From NCBI RefSeq assembly GCF_016865485.1, contig NZ_AP024452.1, forward strand, positions 3,742,501 to 3,806,500: a stretch of 64,000 bases of DNA, in the 5' to 3' direction. The stretch is from Luteitalea sp. TBR-22 (GTDB lineage Bacteria; Acidobacteriota; Vicinamibacteria; Vicinamibacterales; Vicinamibacteraceae). The notes under the pieces are model-generated. The model searched no databases, was not told the origin of the DNA, and was given only the letters and a program-made list of their open reading frames with translations. Position numbers and translations under genes: made by a program. Below are positions 1 to 8,684 of the stretch, piece after piece; the stretch's first letter is position 1; the number at the start of each line of letters is the position of its first letter.

Positions 1-1
1 T

Positions 2-502
2 ATGCCGGTTCCGCCTCCGGCGCCGCCCCCGTCCGCGGAGAGGCGCCCGCTGCCGACGCGCAACGTGAAGGTGGACGTGACGATCACCGAGCAGAGCGGC
101 ACGTCGGCGCCGGTCAAGAAGGTCGTGGCGATGGTTGTCGCCGACGGCCGATCGGGAGGAGTGCGGGCGATCACGACCGTGCCCGTCTACACGGGCAACA
201 CGCGCGACCTTCCGCTGAACGTGGACGCCACCGTGACGGTGACACCCGAGCAGCGCGTGTTGCTGGAACTCCGATTCAACTACTCGAGCATGGCGATCAT
301 GGCGCCGGAGCTTCCGAAGGGGTTCGCCGCGACCAACGAGGCCGAGCGCCTTCAGAGCGCACCTCGCCCCTCTCAGGTGAACATCGTGGAAACCGTGACG
401 GCGCTGTTGACCCCAGGCACACCCACGGTGGTCGCCCGCTCTGCGGATGCCGCCACCGACCGCACCGTGACCGTCGAGGTGAAGGCGGAGATTCTGAAGT
501 AA
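2..502 (+). CDS. Hypothetical protein, possibly 5'-truncated by the window edge
   Basis: A 166-residue frame opens at an ATG at base 2, but the gene may begin upstream of the window. It starts with a Pro-rich stretch, followed by alternating polar and hydrophobic residues typical of beta strands (KVDVTITEQSG, ATVTVTPEQR, RTVTVEVKAEI). No signal peptide or membrane segment is visible in the part seen. The pattern suggests an exported beta-rich domain, perhaps from a secretin-like or adhesin-like protein, but no family is recognised. It is followed by a 300-base gap full of heptamer repeats. Confidence 0.6.
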   Translation: MPVPPPAPPPSAERRPLPTRNVKVDVTITEQSGTSAPVKKVVAMVVADGRSGGVRAITTVPVYTGNTRDLPLNVDATVTVTPEQRVLLELRFNYSSMAIMAPELPKGFAATNEAERLQSAPRPSQVNIVETVTALLTPGTPTVVARSADAATDRTVTVEVKAEILK

Positions 503-818
503 CCGGGCAGCGGGCACCGGCCACCGGGCACCGCCCGCTGTCGCCCGACGACCATCCGTAGCCGCCGGCCATGGCCGGCGGTCCCCCGCCTCATCGACAA
601 CTGCATCTCGCGGGAGGATGACTGCCCGTCGCGCGAGCGCGACGGCTACGAACGGGCTGCCGCTGGCGCGTCGACATGAATGTCGACGCCTACGCCTGCA
701 ATGCCGTCAGTCGGAAGCCGCGAGCCGTGAGCCATGGGCAAGCTCTCTGAGCCTTGAGCCCTGAGCCCTGAGCCTTGAGCCGTCCTTCCGAGCCTTGAGC
801 CGTATTACCCTGTCGCCC
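503..818. repeat. Intergenic gap with GAGCCYT heptamer array
   Basis: No gene is supported here. Bases about 750-804 are a tandem array of the 7-mer GAGCCTT/GAGCCCT with a few degenerate units. Similar arrays lie at 1284-1367, 12457-12546 and 34331-34379. Frames crossing the array give low-complexity peptides and are not believed. Confidence 0.7.
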
Positions 819-1277
819 ATGACCAAGGGACGTCTGGCGGCGTACTTCGCGGGCACGGCCGTGGTGGCCGCGCTCATCGGGTTCCTGTTCGGGTACTACC
901 AGGCGTATCCGGCGCAGCACCAGGCCAACCGCGCGATGTTGCGCCTGCGGCTGTCCGAGGCCCGCGCGCGCACGCAGGACGCGCGCATCGCGCTCGCCCG
1001 CAGCAATTACGGCAACGCCCGCACGCACGTCGAGGAAGCCATGCGGTTGCTCGACGCCTTCAAGGCCAACAGCCAGCGCGACCTGCCGCCCACCGAGAGC
1101 GGCAAGGTGGACCAGGCGCGGGCCCTGCTGCAGGAGGCGTTGTCGCTCGCCCCGAGCATGCCCACGGCGCCCACCGCTGATCCGGCCACGCCTCGCCCTG
1201 AAGCCCAGGCCGACGACAAGGCCGCGCAGGCCGCGAACCTGTTGGGTGAGGTGTATCGGGCGACGCCGGAACCGTAA
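819..1277 (+). CDS. Single-pass membrane protein with periplasmic coiled-coil tail
   Basis: The predicted protein has 152 residues starting at the [12 protein letters not shown]. An upstream in-frame TTG at 795 lies inside the heptamer array and is less likely. Residues about 9-28 form one transmembrane segment ([13 protein letters not shown]). The remainder is Ala/Arg/Gln-rich helix containing a region that resembles one or two TPR-like helical pairs ([35 protein letters not shown], described here only by its ends), and then a Pro/Ala-rich tail. A TACCCT hexamer at 806-811 stands seven bases before the ATG and could be a -10 box for a leaderless transcript. No function is recognised. Confidence 0.7.
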   Translation: MTKGRLAAYFAGTAVVAALIGFLFGYYQAYPAQHQANRAMLRLRLSEARARTQDARIALARSNYGNARTHVEEAMRLLDAFKANSQRDLPPTESGKVDQARALLQEALSLAPSMPTAPTADPATPRPEAQADDKAAQAANLLGEVYRATPEP

Positions 1278-1283
1278 TCCGAC

Positions 1284-1367
1284 GGCCTTGGGCCTTGGGC
1301 CTTGGGCCTTGGGCCTTGGGAATTGGGCCTTGGGAATTGGGCCTTGGGCCTTGGGAACTGAGCCTTG
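1284..1367. repeat. Tandem heptamer array GGCCTTG x12
   Basis: Twelve consecutive 7-bp units follow the previous gene: mostly GGCCTTG, with GGAATTG twice, GGAACTG once and a final AGCCTTG. The units are nearly perfect. The array lies between two convergent genes (819-1277 plus, 1502-2803 minus). Confidence 0.9.
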
Positions 1368-1501
1368 GAGCGTCGACCGAGGTCGACGCCTACGGCACCT
1401 ACGGCACGAGACCAGAGAACCAACGGCGCGGTCGGAGACCGCGCCCTACCTCGGCGCACGAAGGCCGAAGGCCCAATGCCGAAGGCCGACCAGAGGTCGC
1501 G

Positions 1502-2803
1502 TCAGTACACGAGCGCGACCTGGAGATCTCCCACGTTGGTGTCGGTCGGCCCCGTGCGTGTGAGAGTGCCGAGCCGACGATGCAACTCGTACGCATCGTT
1601 GTCGGCGAGGTACCGGTCGACACGCACGCCGAGCGCGTCGGCCGTCGACTGCGTGTGCGGGTCGGCCCAGGCGCCGGCCGCATCGGTGGGGCCGTCGATG
1701 CCGTCGGTGCCGACACTGGCGAGCAGCATCGGACGGGGGGCCCGTGACAGCGCGTCGAACGCCCCCGCCACGAACTCCTGGTTGCGGCCGCCGCGCCCCT
1801 TCCCCGTCACCGTCACCGTCGTCTCGCCGCTGCTGATCACGCACACGGGTGCCGTTCGACCATCCGCGGCCCCGAGCACCGCGGCAACGTGCGAGGCCCC
1901 CGCGTGGCGCGCCTCGCCGAGCACCGGCGGCGCCAGCACCACGACGTCGTAGCCGCGGCGTCGCGCATCCTCGGCAGCACCGGCCATCGCCATGTGGCGC
2001 GTGCCAATCAGCGTGTAGCGACTGCGCCGCATCGACTCGTCGCCGGGCTTGGGCGATTCTGGCACCTCGCCCCGGACACCACGCTGCAGCCAGGCGCGCA
2101 CCGAGGCCGGCACGCTGTCGCGCGCCGCCACCCCGTCGACGATGCGCCAGGCGTCGGCGAAGGTCGACGGATCGGGCACGGTCGGCCCCGACCCGATGAC
2201 GCTGGGATCGTCCTCGAGCGGCGCGACCACGTCCGAGATCGCCAGCGTCACCGTCTCGCCCGCGCAGGCCGCCGCGAGGCGTCCGCCCTTGATGCGCGAC
2301 AGGTGCTTGCGCACGCAGTTGAGCTCGTCGATGGCGCGGCCGTCGTGCATCAGCGCGCGGGTGACCTGCTGTTTCTCGCCGAGCGTGACGCCCTCGACGG
2401 GCCGACACAGGAGCGACGATGCCCCGCCCGACAGCAGCACCACGAGGCGCCCCTCGGCCGGCACCGCACGGACCGCGGCCAGGACGGCGTCGGCCGCCGC
2501 GACGCTCTCGGCGGTGGGGGTCGGGTGCCCGCCGGTGTACCACTCCACGTCATCGGGGACGCGCTGGCGGTCGTGGGTGCCCACGCCGATGGCTCGCATC
2601 GGGAGTTCGGGCACGAGCGCGTACCAGCGCTCGAGCATGGCGGCTGACGCCTTGCCGGCGGCCACGAGCGTGTACGGACGGCCAGCGGCGACAGGCGCGT
2701 CGGCGCCAGCGAGCGCGCGACGCAGCAGCGTGGAGGCGGAAACGGACGCGAGCGCGGCCGCGGTGATCGCCGCCAGATCGTCGCGCGCGCGCGACGGCAG
2801 CAT
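1502..2803 (-). CDS. Glycerate 2-kinase (MOFRL/DUF4147 family)
   Basis: This 433-residue protein matches the length and layout of bacterial glycerate 2-kinases, once called hydroxypyruvate reductases (TtuD), which phosphorylate D-glycerate to 2-phosphoglycerate. The N-terminal DUF4147 half shows [10 protein letters not shown] near residue 48, [11 protein letters not shown] near residue 123 and the conserved [13 protein letters not shown] segment with the catalytic-type lysine. The C-terminal MOFRL domain shows [20 protein letters not shown] and [16 protein letters not shown]. It is the last gene of a minus-strand run beginning at gatB, and its start overlaps the end of the preceding 96-residue gene. 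The cytoplasmic role would be glycerate, serine or glyoxylate metabolism. Confidence 0.95.
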   Translation of the reverse strand: MLPSRARDDLAAITAAALASVSASTLLRRALAGADAPVAAGRPYTLVAAGKASAAMLERWYALVPELPMRAIGVGTHDRQRVPDDVEWYTGGHPTPTAESVAAADAVLAAVRAVPAEGRLVVLLSGGASSLLCRPVEGVTLGEKQQVTRALMHDGRAIDELNCVRKHLSRIKGGRLAAACAGETVTLAISDVVAPLEDDPSVIGSGPTVPDPSTFADAWRIVDGVAARDSVPASVRAWLQRGVRGEVPESPKPGDESMRRSRYTLIGTRHMAMAGAAEDARRRGYDVVVLAPPVLGEARHAGASHVAAVLGAADGRTAPVCVISSGETTVTVTGKGRGGRNQEFVAGAFDALSRAPRPMLLASVGTDGIDGPTDAAGAWADPHTQSTADALGVRVDRYLADNDAYELHRRLGTLTRTGPTDTNVGDLQVALVY

Positions 2804-3093
2804 CAGTGGAGGCAGCGGCCGTCCACCCAGGCCCGTGCGGCGGCGACGTGGCTGAAGGAATCGAGGATGCCGCTCACCACCTGATCGGCGCGGCCCTGAC
2901 GGCAGAGCACCTCGAGCTGGTCCATCACGCGGTCGAGCGCGACCTCGACGCCCTGCACCGTGGCCTGCGAGTAGCAGTCACGCTGACGCTCCAGCTGATG
3001 ATGGCAGCGCTGGAGTTCCTCGCGATAGAACTCCGCGAGCCTGGACACACGAAGGATCTGTTCCACGTCGGTCGGGGTGTGTCGGAGTGACAC
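2803..3093 (-). CDS. Small helical protein of unknown function
   Basis: The start is placed at GTG (VSLRHTPTDVEQIL), giving 96 residues. A longer in-frame reading runs back into the end of ftsX and has atypical composition. The protein is cytoplasmic, mostly helical and rich in Gln, Arg and Glu, with three cysteines. It overlaps the glycerate kinase start by one base and sits 31 bases after ftsX, so it is likely co-transcribed with the ftsEX group. No family is recognised. TAGAGT at 3099-3104 (minus strand) lies five bases before the GTG and could be an extra promoter. Confidence 0.65.
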   Translation of the reverse strand: MSLRHTPTDVEQILRVSRLAEFYREELQRCHHQLERQRDCYSQATVQGVEVALDRVMDQLEVLCRQGRADQVVSGILDSFSHVAAARAWVDGRCLH

Positions 3094-3124
3094 TTCCCAC
3101 TCTATCCACCGGCCGCGTGAGGTG

Positions 3125-4045
3125 TCAACGATCGACCTGCCGCGAGCCCACCCACCCGGCGAGCCCACCGGCCAGAATGGCGACCGATGCAAGCGTAAGC
3201 AGGTACTGCCACGACAGGAACGGCGCGGCGGTCACCTCCAGGGCGCGCGCCCAGGCCGCCGCCGGCCCCTGCAGTACCGCCCACACCGCGACGCGCAGCA
3301 GCACGAATGCCACCGCCGTTCCGGTGGCCGCCTGCAGCAGGCCCTCGGCCACGAAGGGCCCGCTGATGGCGCGTGTCGGCGCCCCGATCAGCCCGAGCAC
3401 GGCGATCTCCTCGCGTCGCGCGTAGTACCCGAGCCGCAGCACGGCCGCGACCGCGGCGAACGCGGCGATGGCGAGCAGCGTGGCGAGCGCCGTCACGACC
3501 CGCCGCACGGTCGTCACCGTGACGAGCACGCGGCGCAACACCTCGCGGTCGTAGATCACGTCCTCGACGCCGGGCGCCGCACGCAACCGCGCGACGAGCG
3601 CCTCCACCTGTGCCTCGGTGGCCGTCGGCGCGAGGCGGGCCTCGACGACCGCCCCGAAGGGCCGCTCGGGCAGCGCGGTGATCACGTCGGCAAGGTCGGG
3701 GAAGTCCGCGGTCACCCGCGCGGTCGCCTGCGCCTCGTCGAGGACCTCCGCCGACGCCACGGCCGCATCGGCGCGCGTCAGCTGCGCCGCCGCGTCGCGC
3801 TCGGTCGTCGAGGCCTCGCGCGCCAGGTAGACCGAGAGTTCGGCGGCCTGCGTCATGCGCGTGGTGACGTCGCGCAGCGCCTCCGACGCGCCGAGTGCCG
3901 CGCCGACGACGAACACGGCCGCGGCGATCAGCGCCGTGGAGAGCAGCGCCACGCGCCAGCGGCGCCGGATGGCGATCCACGCCTCGTCGAGGCAGTACCG
4001 GACGAACCCGACGGGGTTGGCGTCCTCGTGGCGACGCGCGCTCAT
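3125..4045 (-). CDS. ftsX: Cell division ABC transporter permease FtsX
   Basis: The start ATG (MSARRHEDANPVGFVRYCL) overlaps the ftsE stop in an ATGA junction, giving 306 residues. The layout is that of FtsX: a cytoplasmic N-terminus, TM1 near residues 31-50, a large extracytoplasmic domain (about 55-185), then three C-terminal transmembrane segments around residues 190-215, 232-255 and 275-295 (AIAAFAAVAAVLRLGYYARREEIAVLGL described by its ends). FtsEX couples ATP hydrolysis to septal peptidoglycan hydrolase activation at the divisome. The short loop YARREEIAVLGLIGA is the usual contact to the ATPase. Confidence 0.93.
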   Translation of the reverse strand: MSARRHEDANPVGFVRYCLDEAWIAIRRRWRVALLSTALIAAAVFVVGAALGASEALRDVTTRMTQAAELSVYLAREASTTERDAAAQLTRADAAVASAEVLDEAQATARVTADFPDLADVITALPERPFGAVVEARLAPTATEAQVEALVARLRAAPGVEDVIYDREVLRRVLVTVTTVRRVVTALATLLAIAAFAAVAAVLRLGYYARREEIAVLGLIGAPTRAISGPFVAEGLLQAATGTAVAFVLLRVAVWAVLQGPAAAWARALEVTAAPFLSWQYLLTLASVAILAGGLAGWVGSRQVDR

Positions 4046-4710
4046 GCCGGCCTCCGGTCGCCGACCACCTGCCCGCGGTCGAGCTGCACGACGCGGCGAT
4101 TCACGTAGTCGATGATGTCCTGGTCGTGGGTGGCCATCACCACCGTGGTGCCCGACGCGTTGATGGCGCGGAACACGTCCATCACCTCGAGCGACAACGC
4201 CCGATCGAGGTTGCCGGTCGGCTCGTCGGCCAGCAGGATGGCCGGCTCGTTCATGAGCGCACGCGCGATGGCCACCCGCTGCTGCTCGCCGCCCGACAAC
4301 TGCAACGGGAACGACTCCATGCGGTGCTGCAGGCCCACCTGCTGGAGGAGCGCCGAGGCGCGGCGCCACTGGTGCGCCCGCGACTGCCCCATCACGCGCG
4401 CCACCGTCGCGACGTTCTCGAAGATCGTCCGCTCGGGCAGCAGCCGGAAGTCCTGGAACACGAAGCCCACGGTGCGGCGATAGGCCTGTCGAGCCTCGCG
4501 CCCGAGGGTCGCCAGGTCGGTGCCCGCGACCAGCACCTGCCCCGAGGAGGCGACCTCCTCGCGCAGCAGCAACCGGAGCAGCGTCGACTTGCCGGCGCCG
4601 CTCGGCCCTGCCAGGCACACGAACTCGCCCTTGCCGATCTCCAGCGAGACGTCGCGCAACGCGTCGGCGTCCGGCCCGTACGACTTGGTGACTGCCGACA
4701 GCGTGATCAC
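4042..4710 (-). CDS. ftsE: Cell division ATP-binding protein FtsE
   Basis: The 222-residue ABC ATPase is the standard FtsE length. The start is GTG (VITLSAVTKSYG), which overlaps the stop of the preceding gene by four bases. Visible motifs are Walker A GPSGAGKST near residue 36, Q-loop VFQDFRLLPERT, signature LSGGEQQRVAIARAL, Walker B ILLADEPTGNLD and the switch histidine in MATHDQD. The ..RLLPERTIFENVA segment is typical of FtsE. It forms a complex with FtsX, encoded immediately downstream with overlap. Confidence 0.96.
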   Translation of the reverse strand: MITLSAVTKSYGPDADALRDVSLEIGKGEFVCLAGPSGAGKSTLLRLLLREEVASSGQVLVAGTDLATLGREARQAYRRTVGFVFQDFRLLPERTIFENVATVARVMGQSRAHQWRRASALLQQVGLQHRMESFPLQLSGGEQQRVAIARALMNEPAILLADEPTGNLDRALSLEVMDVFRAINASGTTVVMATHDQDIIDYVNRRVVQLDRGQVVGDRRPA

Positions 4711-7160
4711 GTGCGTGGCGCTCCGGGGCGGGACTCGATCAGTTCGACGCGCACGCGGCCGAAGCCGGCCGCGACGTCGATGCGCAGCGGCAGGCGCCGC
4801 TCGTCGGCGCTCAGCCAGAGGTCGATGGCCGGCGGCGCGCGCCGCTGCACGCGCTGCACCAGTGCCGGGCGCATGTGCAGGGCCGGCACGCGCTGGCCCC
4901 GCCACTCGATCGTCTCGGCCTGCAGCGGTCCCGACTGCAGCGTCAGGTTGCGGCCCATGTCGTTGACCGGCACGGCGACCTCGGCGCCCGCGGCGAGGGC
5001 GAGCGTGCGCACCAGCAGCAACGCGGCAATCGGATCGCGGGCATCGGTCGGCGCGCGGAACCCGGGTCCGGCGTCGACCGAGGCCGCCTCCGGCGGCACC
5101 ACGCGGACCACGCCGCCGGCGCCATCGTGGTAGACGGACTGGTCCACCTGCCGGCGGCCCTCGCGGATCTCGCGCAGGTGGACGATGGGCCGGAACTGGT
5201 CGTCGGTGTAGGTGCGGAACACGTCCCTGGCCTCGAAGAACCGGGCCACCCACGGCGCGGTCTCGAGCGACACGCGCGCTTCGTAGCGGATCCGGGCGCG
5301 ATCGGCCTGCGGCAGCCACCGCGGCAGCCGCACGTCGGCGCCACTGGCCGACAGCACGGCAATCTCGATCGTGCCGGCCGACACCTGCGTGCCAGCGCCG
5401 TCCCAGAACACGTCGTAGCGGCTCACCTCCCCCGGCGCGAAGCCGGGAGTTCCCGGTGCGGGCGCCGCGACGGTGGCCGGCGCGCCCACCGCGGCCAGGA
5501 GCGTCGCCTCGTCGGCGAGTTCGTAGATCACCTCGTCGTGGCCCTCGTCACCGGGCACGCGTGCGCGACGCGTGAGCGGCCAGGCGTCCTGCAGGCCGTC
5601 CTGCCCCGCCACGACGAAACGGACGCCGAGGTCGTGCAGGGTCCAGATCGCGTCGGCCGATGGGAACGTCGCGAGCGCACCGGCGACGGCCCCCGCAAAG
5701 GCCGGGCGCTGCCCGCTGTAGCCGTTGACGATCGGCCGCCCGTGCACGAGCGTGCCGAGCATCAGCGGCGTGGCGGCGCGGTCCTCTGGCTGTGGAAGGA
5801 ACGCCACCGGACCTGGCCCGTCGGCATCGCGCAACCAGGCGCTCACCGGCGTGACCAGCGAGGGCGCAGGCACGTACGGGATGCGCCACGCCAGGCCCTC
5901 GACGACCACGATCGCCGCGAGGCCGAGCACGAGCGGCCGCAGTGTCGAACGCGTCTCGCGCCGCCACCACGTCACCGCGAAGCCCGCTGCGGCGGCGACG
6001 CCGAAGGCCAGCAGCACGCCGAAGCGGGCCGGCGCACGCACGCCCTGGAAGCCGAAGACCCAGCGGTGCGCGAACGCATACACGGGACGTACGCCGTCGG
6101 GGCCGAGCGCGAGCACCACGCCGGCCAGCGCCACTGCCGCCCATGTCCACAGCAGCGGCTGGCGACGGGAGCGCGCCAGGGCCGCGACCGCGAGCAACGC
6201 CAGCAGCGACGCGCCCCAGCCGGGATGCAGGCCATCCTCCTCGGTGCGGCCGATCGGCGCCAGCGCCACGGGCCGCCACGGCGGCTCGCTCACCAGGCTC
6301 AGCGGCGTCGCGGCGTGACGACTCGCCTCGTCCATGGTGCGGACGAAGCCTTCACGCTGCTGCACCTGCAGGTATGGCACGAGCACCGGCCCCACCAGCG
6401 CAGTCGCCACGACGCCGCCCACCAGCAGCGGCGCGAGCAGCCGCCCGAGCGACACGCGCCCGGCGCCGGCCACGAGCGCAAGCCCGCCGATCGCGAGCGC
6501 CACGAGGCCGATCACCGCGTAGTACACCGAGGACAGGGCGCCGAGACCGTACCAGAGCCCGAGCCACGCGCCGTCCTGCCAGCGCCGACGCGCCACCACC
6601 CGGTGCAGCGCGCCGAACGCGAGCGGCAGGAAGTAGAGCGCCTGCAGTTGCAGGTGCAGCACGTGCGAGAAGCGGTACGCGCAGAATCCCCACGCGATCC
6701 CGCCCACCAGCGGCCCCATCCCATCGTCGAGCACCTGGCGGAGGTACCACCACATCGCCCACGCGCTGGCGGCAATCGACGCGATGAACACGACGTTGTA
6801 GCAGAGCAGCGGGTCGCGCCACACCGCATAGACCGGCGACACCAGCAGGGCCTGCAGCAGCAGGTGATCGGTGAACGCGAGCGCCTGCCGGGCGGGATGG
6901 AAGATCGGCGCGTCGAACACGCGCCCGTCGAGCCAGGACCCGGGCGATGCGAACAACTGCCGCAGGTCCCACCCGAGCGTGAACAGGTTCAGGTACGGAT
7001 CGCCGGCGCCCTGCGGCGCCCCCAAAAGCGTGCGCGGGCGCCACGCGAGTGGCCACGTCGCGACGACCGCCGCCAGGGCGTACAGCGCGAGCGCCACGCC
7101 GCGCTCTCGCCAGCCCGGGCGCCCCGTGTCAGGCGTCGAGCTGACGCTGGAGGAGGGCAT
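4707..7160 (-). CDS. Multispanning GT-C/YfhO-like membrane protein fused to a DUF3108-like domain
   Basis: The protein has 817 residues from the ATG at 7160; an ATG at 7187 would add nine residues. Residues about 20-540 hold ten or more transmembrane segments with an acidic first loop (PQGAGDPYLNLFTLGWDL). This resembles GT-C fold glycosyltransferases or YfhO-like proteins that use lipid-linked sugars. The C-terminal 230 residues (from about PGEVSRYDVFWDG onward) look like DUF3108: a soluble beta-rich domain with RYEARVSLETAPWVARFFEARDVFRTY-type strands and a closing RLPLRIDVAAGFGRVRVELIE. The fusion is unusual. It lies between gatB and ftsE, overlapping both, so it appears to belong to that operon. 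Function is not established. Confidence 0.8.
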   Translation of the reverse strand: MPSSSVSSTPDTGRPGWRERGVALALYALAAVVATWPLAWRPRTLLGAPQGAGDPYLNLFTLGWDLRQLFASPGSWLDGRVFDAPIFHPARQALAFTDHLLLQALLVSPVYAVWRDPLLCYNVVFIASIAASAWAMWWYLRQVLDDGMGPLVGGIAWGFCAYRFSHVLHLQLQALYFLPLAFGALHRVVARRRWQDGAWLGLWYGLGALSSVYYAVIGLVALAIGGLALVAGAGRVSLGRLLAPLLVGGVVATALVGPVLVPYLQVQQREGFVRTMDEASRHAATPLSLVSEPPWRPVALAPIGRTEEDGLHPGWGASLLALLAVAALARSRRQPLLWTWAAVALAGVVLALGPDGVRPVYAFAHRWVFGFQGVRAPARFGVLLAFGVAAAAGFAVTWWRRETRSTLRPLVLGLAAIVVVEGLAWRIPYVPAPSLVTPVSAWLRDADGPGPVAFLPQPEDRAATPLMLGTLVHGRPIVNGYSGQRPAFAGAVAGALATFPSADAIWTLHDLGVRFVVAGQDGLQDAWPLTRRARVPGDEGHDEVIYELADEATLLAAVGAPATVAAPAPGTPGFAPGEVSRYDVFWDGAGTQVSAGTIEIAVLSASGADVRLPRWLPQADRARIRYEARVSLETAPWVARFFEARDVFRTYTDDQFRPIVHLREIREGRRQVDQSVYHDGAGGVVRVVPPEAASVDAGPGFRAPTDARDPIAALLLVRTLALAAGAEVAVPVNDMGRNLTLQSGPLQAETIEWRGQRVPALHMRPALVQRVQRRAPPAIDLWLSADERRLPLRIDVAAGFGRVRVELIESRPGAPRT

Positions 7161-8586
7161 GCACCACTTTCGGGTTGGCCGTGCCACGCGTGAGCTTCAT
7201 CACCTGCCCCACCAGCGCGCCGATGGCCTGCACGCGGCCGGCCTTGTAGCTGGCCACGGCGTCGGGATTGGCCGCGATCACCGTCGCGATGTGCGCCAGC
7301 AGCGCCGATTCGTCGCCCACCTGCTTCAGGCCCTCGCGCTCGACGATCACCGGGGCCGCCTCGCCGCTGGTCCACATCGCCTCGAAGACCTGCTTGGCCG
7401 CGGCGCTGCTGATGGTGCCCTCGTCGACCAGACGAATCAGCTCGGCGAGCCGTCCAGCCGGCACCGGCGCATCGCCGATCGCCACGTTCTCGTCCTTGAG
7501 CTTCCGGAGCACCTCGCCCATCACCCAGTTGGAGGCGAGCTTGGCCGGCGCCGCGGCGGCCACCTGCTCGAAGTAGGCGGCAACGGCGACATCCTGGGTG
7601 AGCACGCCCGCGTCGTAGGCCGGCAGCCCGTACTGATCGACGAACCGGGCGCGGCGCGCGTGCGGCAGTTCGGGCAGCGACGCGCGGACGCGGTCGACCT
7701 GGCCCGGCGCCAGCACCAGCAGCGGCAGGTCCGGCTCCGGGAAGTAGCGGTAGTCGTGCGCCTCTTCCTTGCTCCGCATCGAGAACGTCCGCCCCGAGTC
7801 AGGGTCGAACAGGCGCGTCTCCTGCGTGATCGTGCCGCCCTCGGCGATCACCGCCGACTGTCGCGCGATCTCGTACTCGATGGCCTTCTGCAGGAACCGG
7901 AACGAGTTGACGTTCTTGATCTCGACCTTGGTGCCGAACGCCGCCTGGCCGACGGGACGCACCGAGACGTTGGCGTCGCACCGCAGGCTGCCCTCCTCGA
8001 GGTTGCCGTCGTTGACGCCGATCGCCACCAGCACGTCGCGGATGTGCGTGAAGTACGCGGCCGCGGCCGCCGCCGTGCGCAGGTCGGGCTCCGACACGAT
8101 CTCGATGAGCGGCGTGCCGGCACGATTGAGGTCGATGCCGGTGAGGTTCGGGTCGCCCGTCCCCTCGTGCAGCGACTTGCCGGCGTCCTCCTCCATGTGG
8201 ATGCGCGTGATGCCGACGCGCACCGCCTCGCCGTCCACCTCGAGGTCGACGTGGCCACCGGTGGCGATCGGCCGGTCGAACTGCGAGATCTGGTAGCCCT
8301 TCGGCAGATCCGGGTAGAAGTAGTTCTTGCGCGCGAACTCCGAGACCTCGTGAACGGTGCACCCGAGCGCGAGGGCCGCCGCGATGGCCTTGTCGACCGC
8401 GTCGGCGTTCAGCACGGGCAGCGCGCCGGGCATGCCCAGGCACACCGGGCAGGTGTGGGTGTTGGGCGGCGCCCCGAAGGCCGGGGTACAGCCGCAGAAG
8501 ATCTTGGTGCGGGTCTGGAGCTGGGCGTGGACCTCGAGCCCGATCACCGGCTCGAAGTGCACGCGCGCGGGTGTCGCGGTCGGCAC
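7129..8586 (-). CDS. gatB: Aspartyl/glutamyl-tRNA(Asn/Gln) amidotransferase subunit B
   Basis: GatB is 485 residues long, its usual length. It transfers ammonia to Glu-tRNA(Gln) or Asp-tRNA(Asn) within the GatCAB complex. The N-terminal kinase-like domain begins FEPVIGLEVHAQLQT, with the zinc cysteines CGCTPAFGAPPNTHTCPVC near residues 31-50; the MEEDAGKSLH motif follows near residue 130. The C-terminal YqeY-like tail ends with GQVMKLTRGTANPKVV. gatA and gatC are not in the window. The start is GTG, with TACAAT six bases upstream, which suggests a leaderless mRNA. It heads the minus-strand run to 1502. Confidence 0.98.
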   Translation of the reverse strand: MPTATPARVHFEPVIGLEVHAQLQTRTKIFCGCTPAFGAPPNTHTCPVCLGMPGALPVLNADAVDKAIAAALALGCTVHEVSEFARKNYFYPDLPKGYQISQFDRPIATGGHVDLEVDGEAVRVGITRIHMEEDAGKSLHEGTGDPNLTGIDLNRAGTPLIEIVSEPDLRTAAAAAAYFTHIRDVLVAIGVNDGNLEEGSLRCDANVSVRPVGQAAFGTKVEIKNVNSFRFLQKAIEYEIARQSAVIAEGGTITQETRLFDPDSGRTFSMRSKEEAHDYRYFPEPDLPLLVLAPGQVDRVRASLPELPHARRARFVDQYGLPAYDAGVLTQDVAVAAYFEQVAAAAPAKLASNWVMGEVLRKLKDENVAIGDAPVPAGRLAELIRLVDEGTISSAAAKQVFEAMWTSGEAAPVIVEREGLKQVGDESALLAHIATVIAANPDAVASYKAGRVQAIGALVGQVMKLTRGTANPKVVHALLQRQLDA

Positions 8587-8592
8587 GCAGGG

Positions 8593-8598
8593 ATTGTA
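8593..8598 (-). promoter_or_regulatory. Putative -10 box of gatB, leaderless arrangement
   Basis: On the minus strand the sequence reads TACAAT, then six bases, then the GTG start of gatB. With normal -10 to +1 spacing, transcription would begin at or next to the start codon. No Shine-Dalgarno sequence fits between them. The same TACAAT-N6-GTG layout precedes the DUF4159 gene. Confidence 0.55.
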
Positions 8599-8684
8599 TC
8601 CGGGTGCCGGGTGCTGCGGGCTGGGGGCCGGGCGCCGCAGGGTCGCGCGGCCGCAGGGAGCCGGCAGCCACGTCGGCTATCGCG

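Noticed and set aside
4875-7193. A 772-residue plus-strand frame
   Set aside because: It lies opposite the membrane-protein gene and has the His/Arg/Gln-rich composition of an antisense frame.
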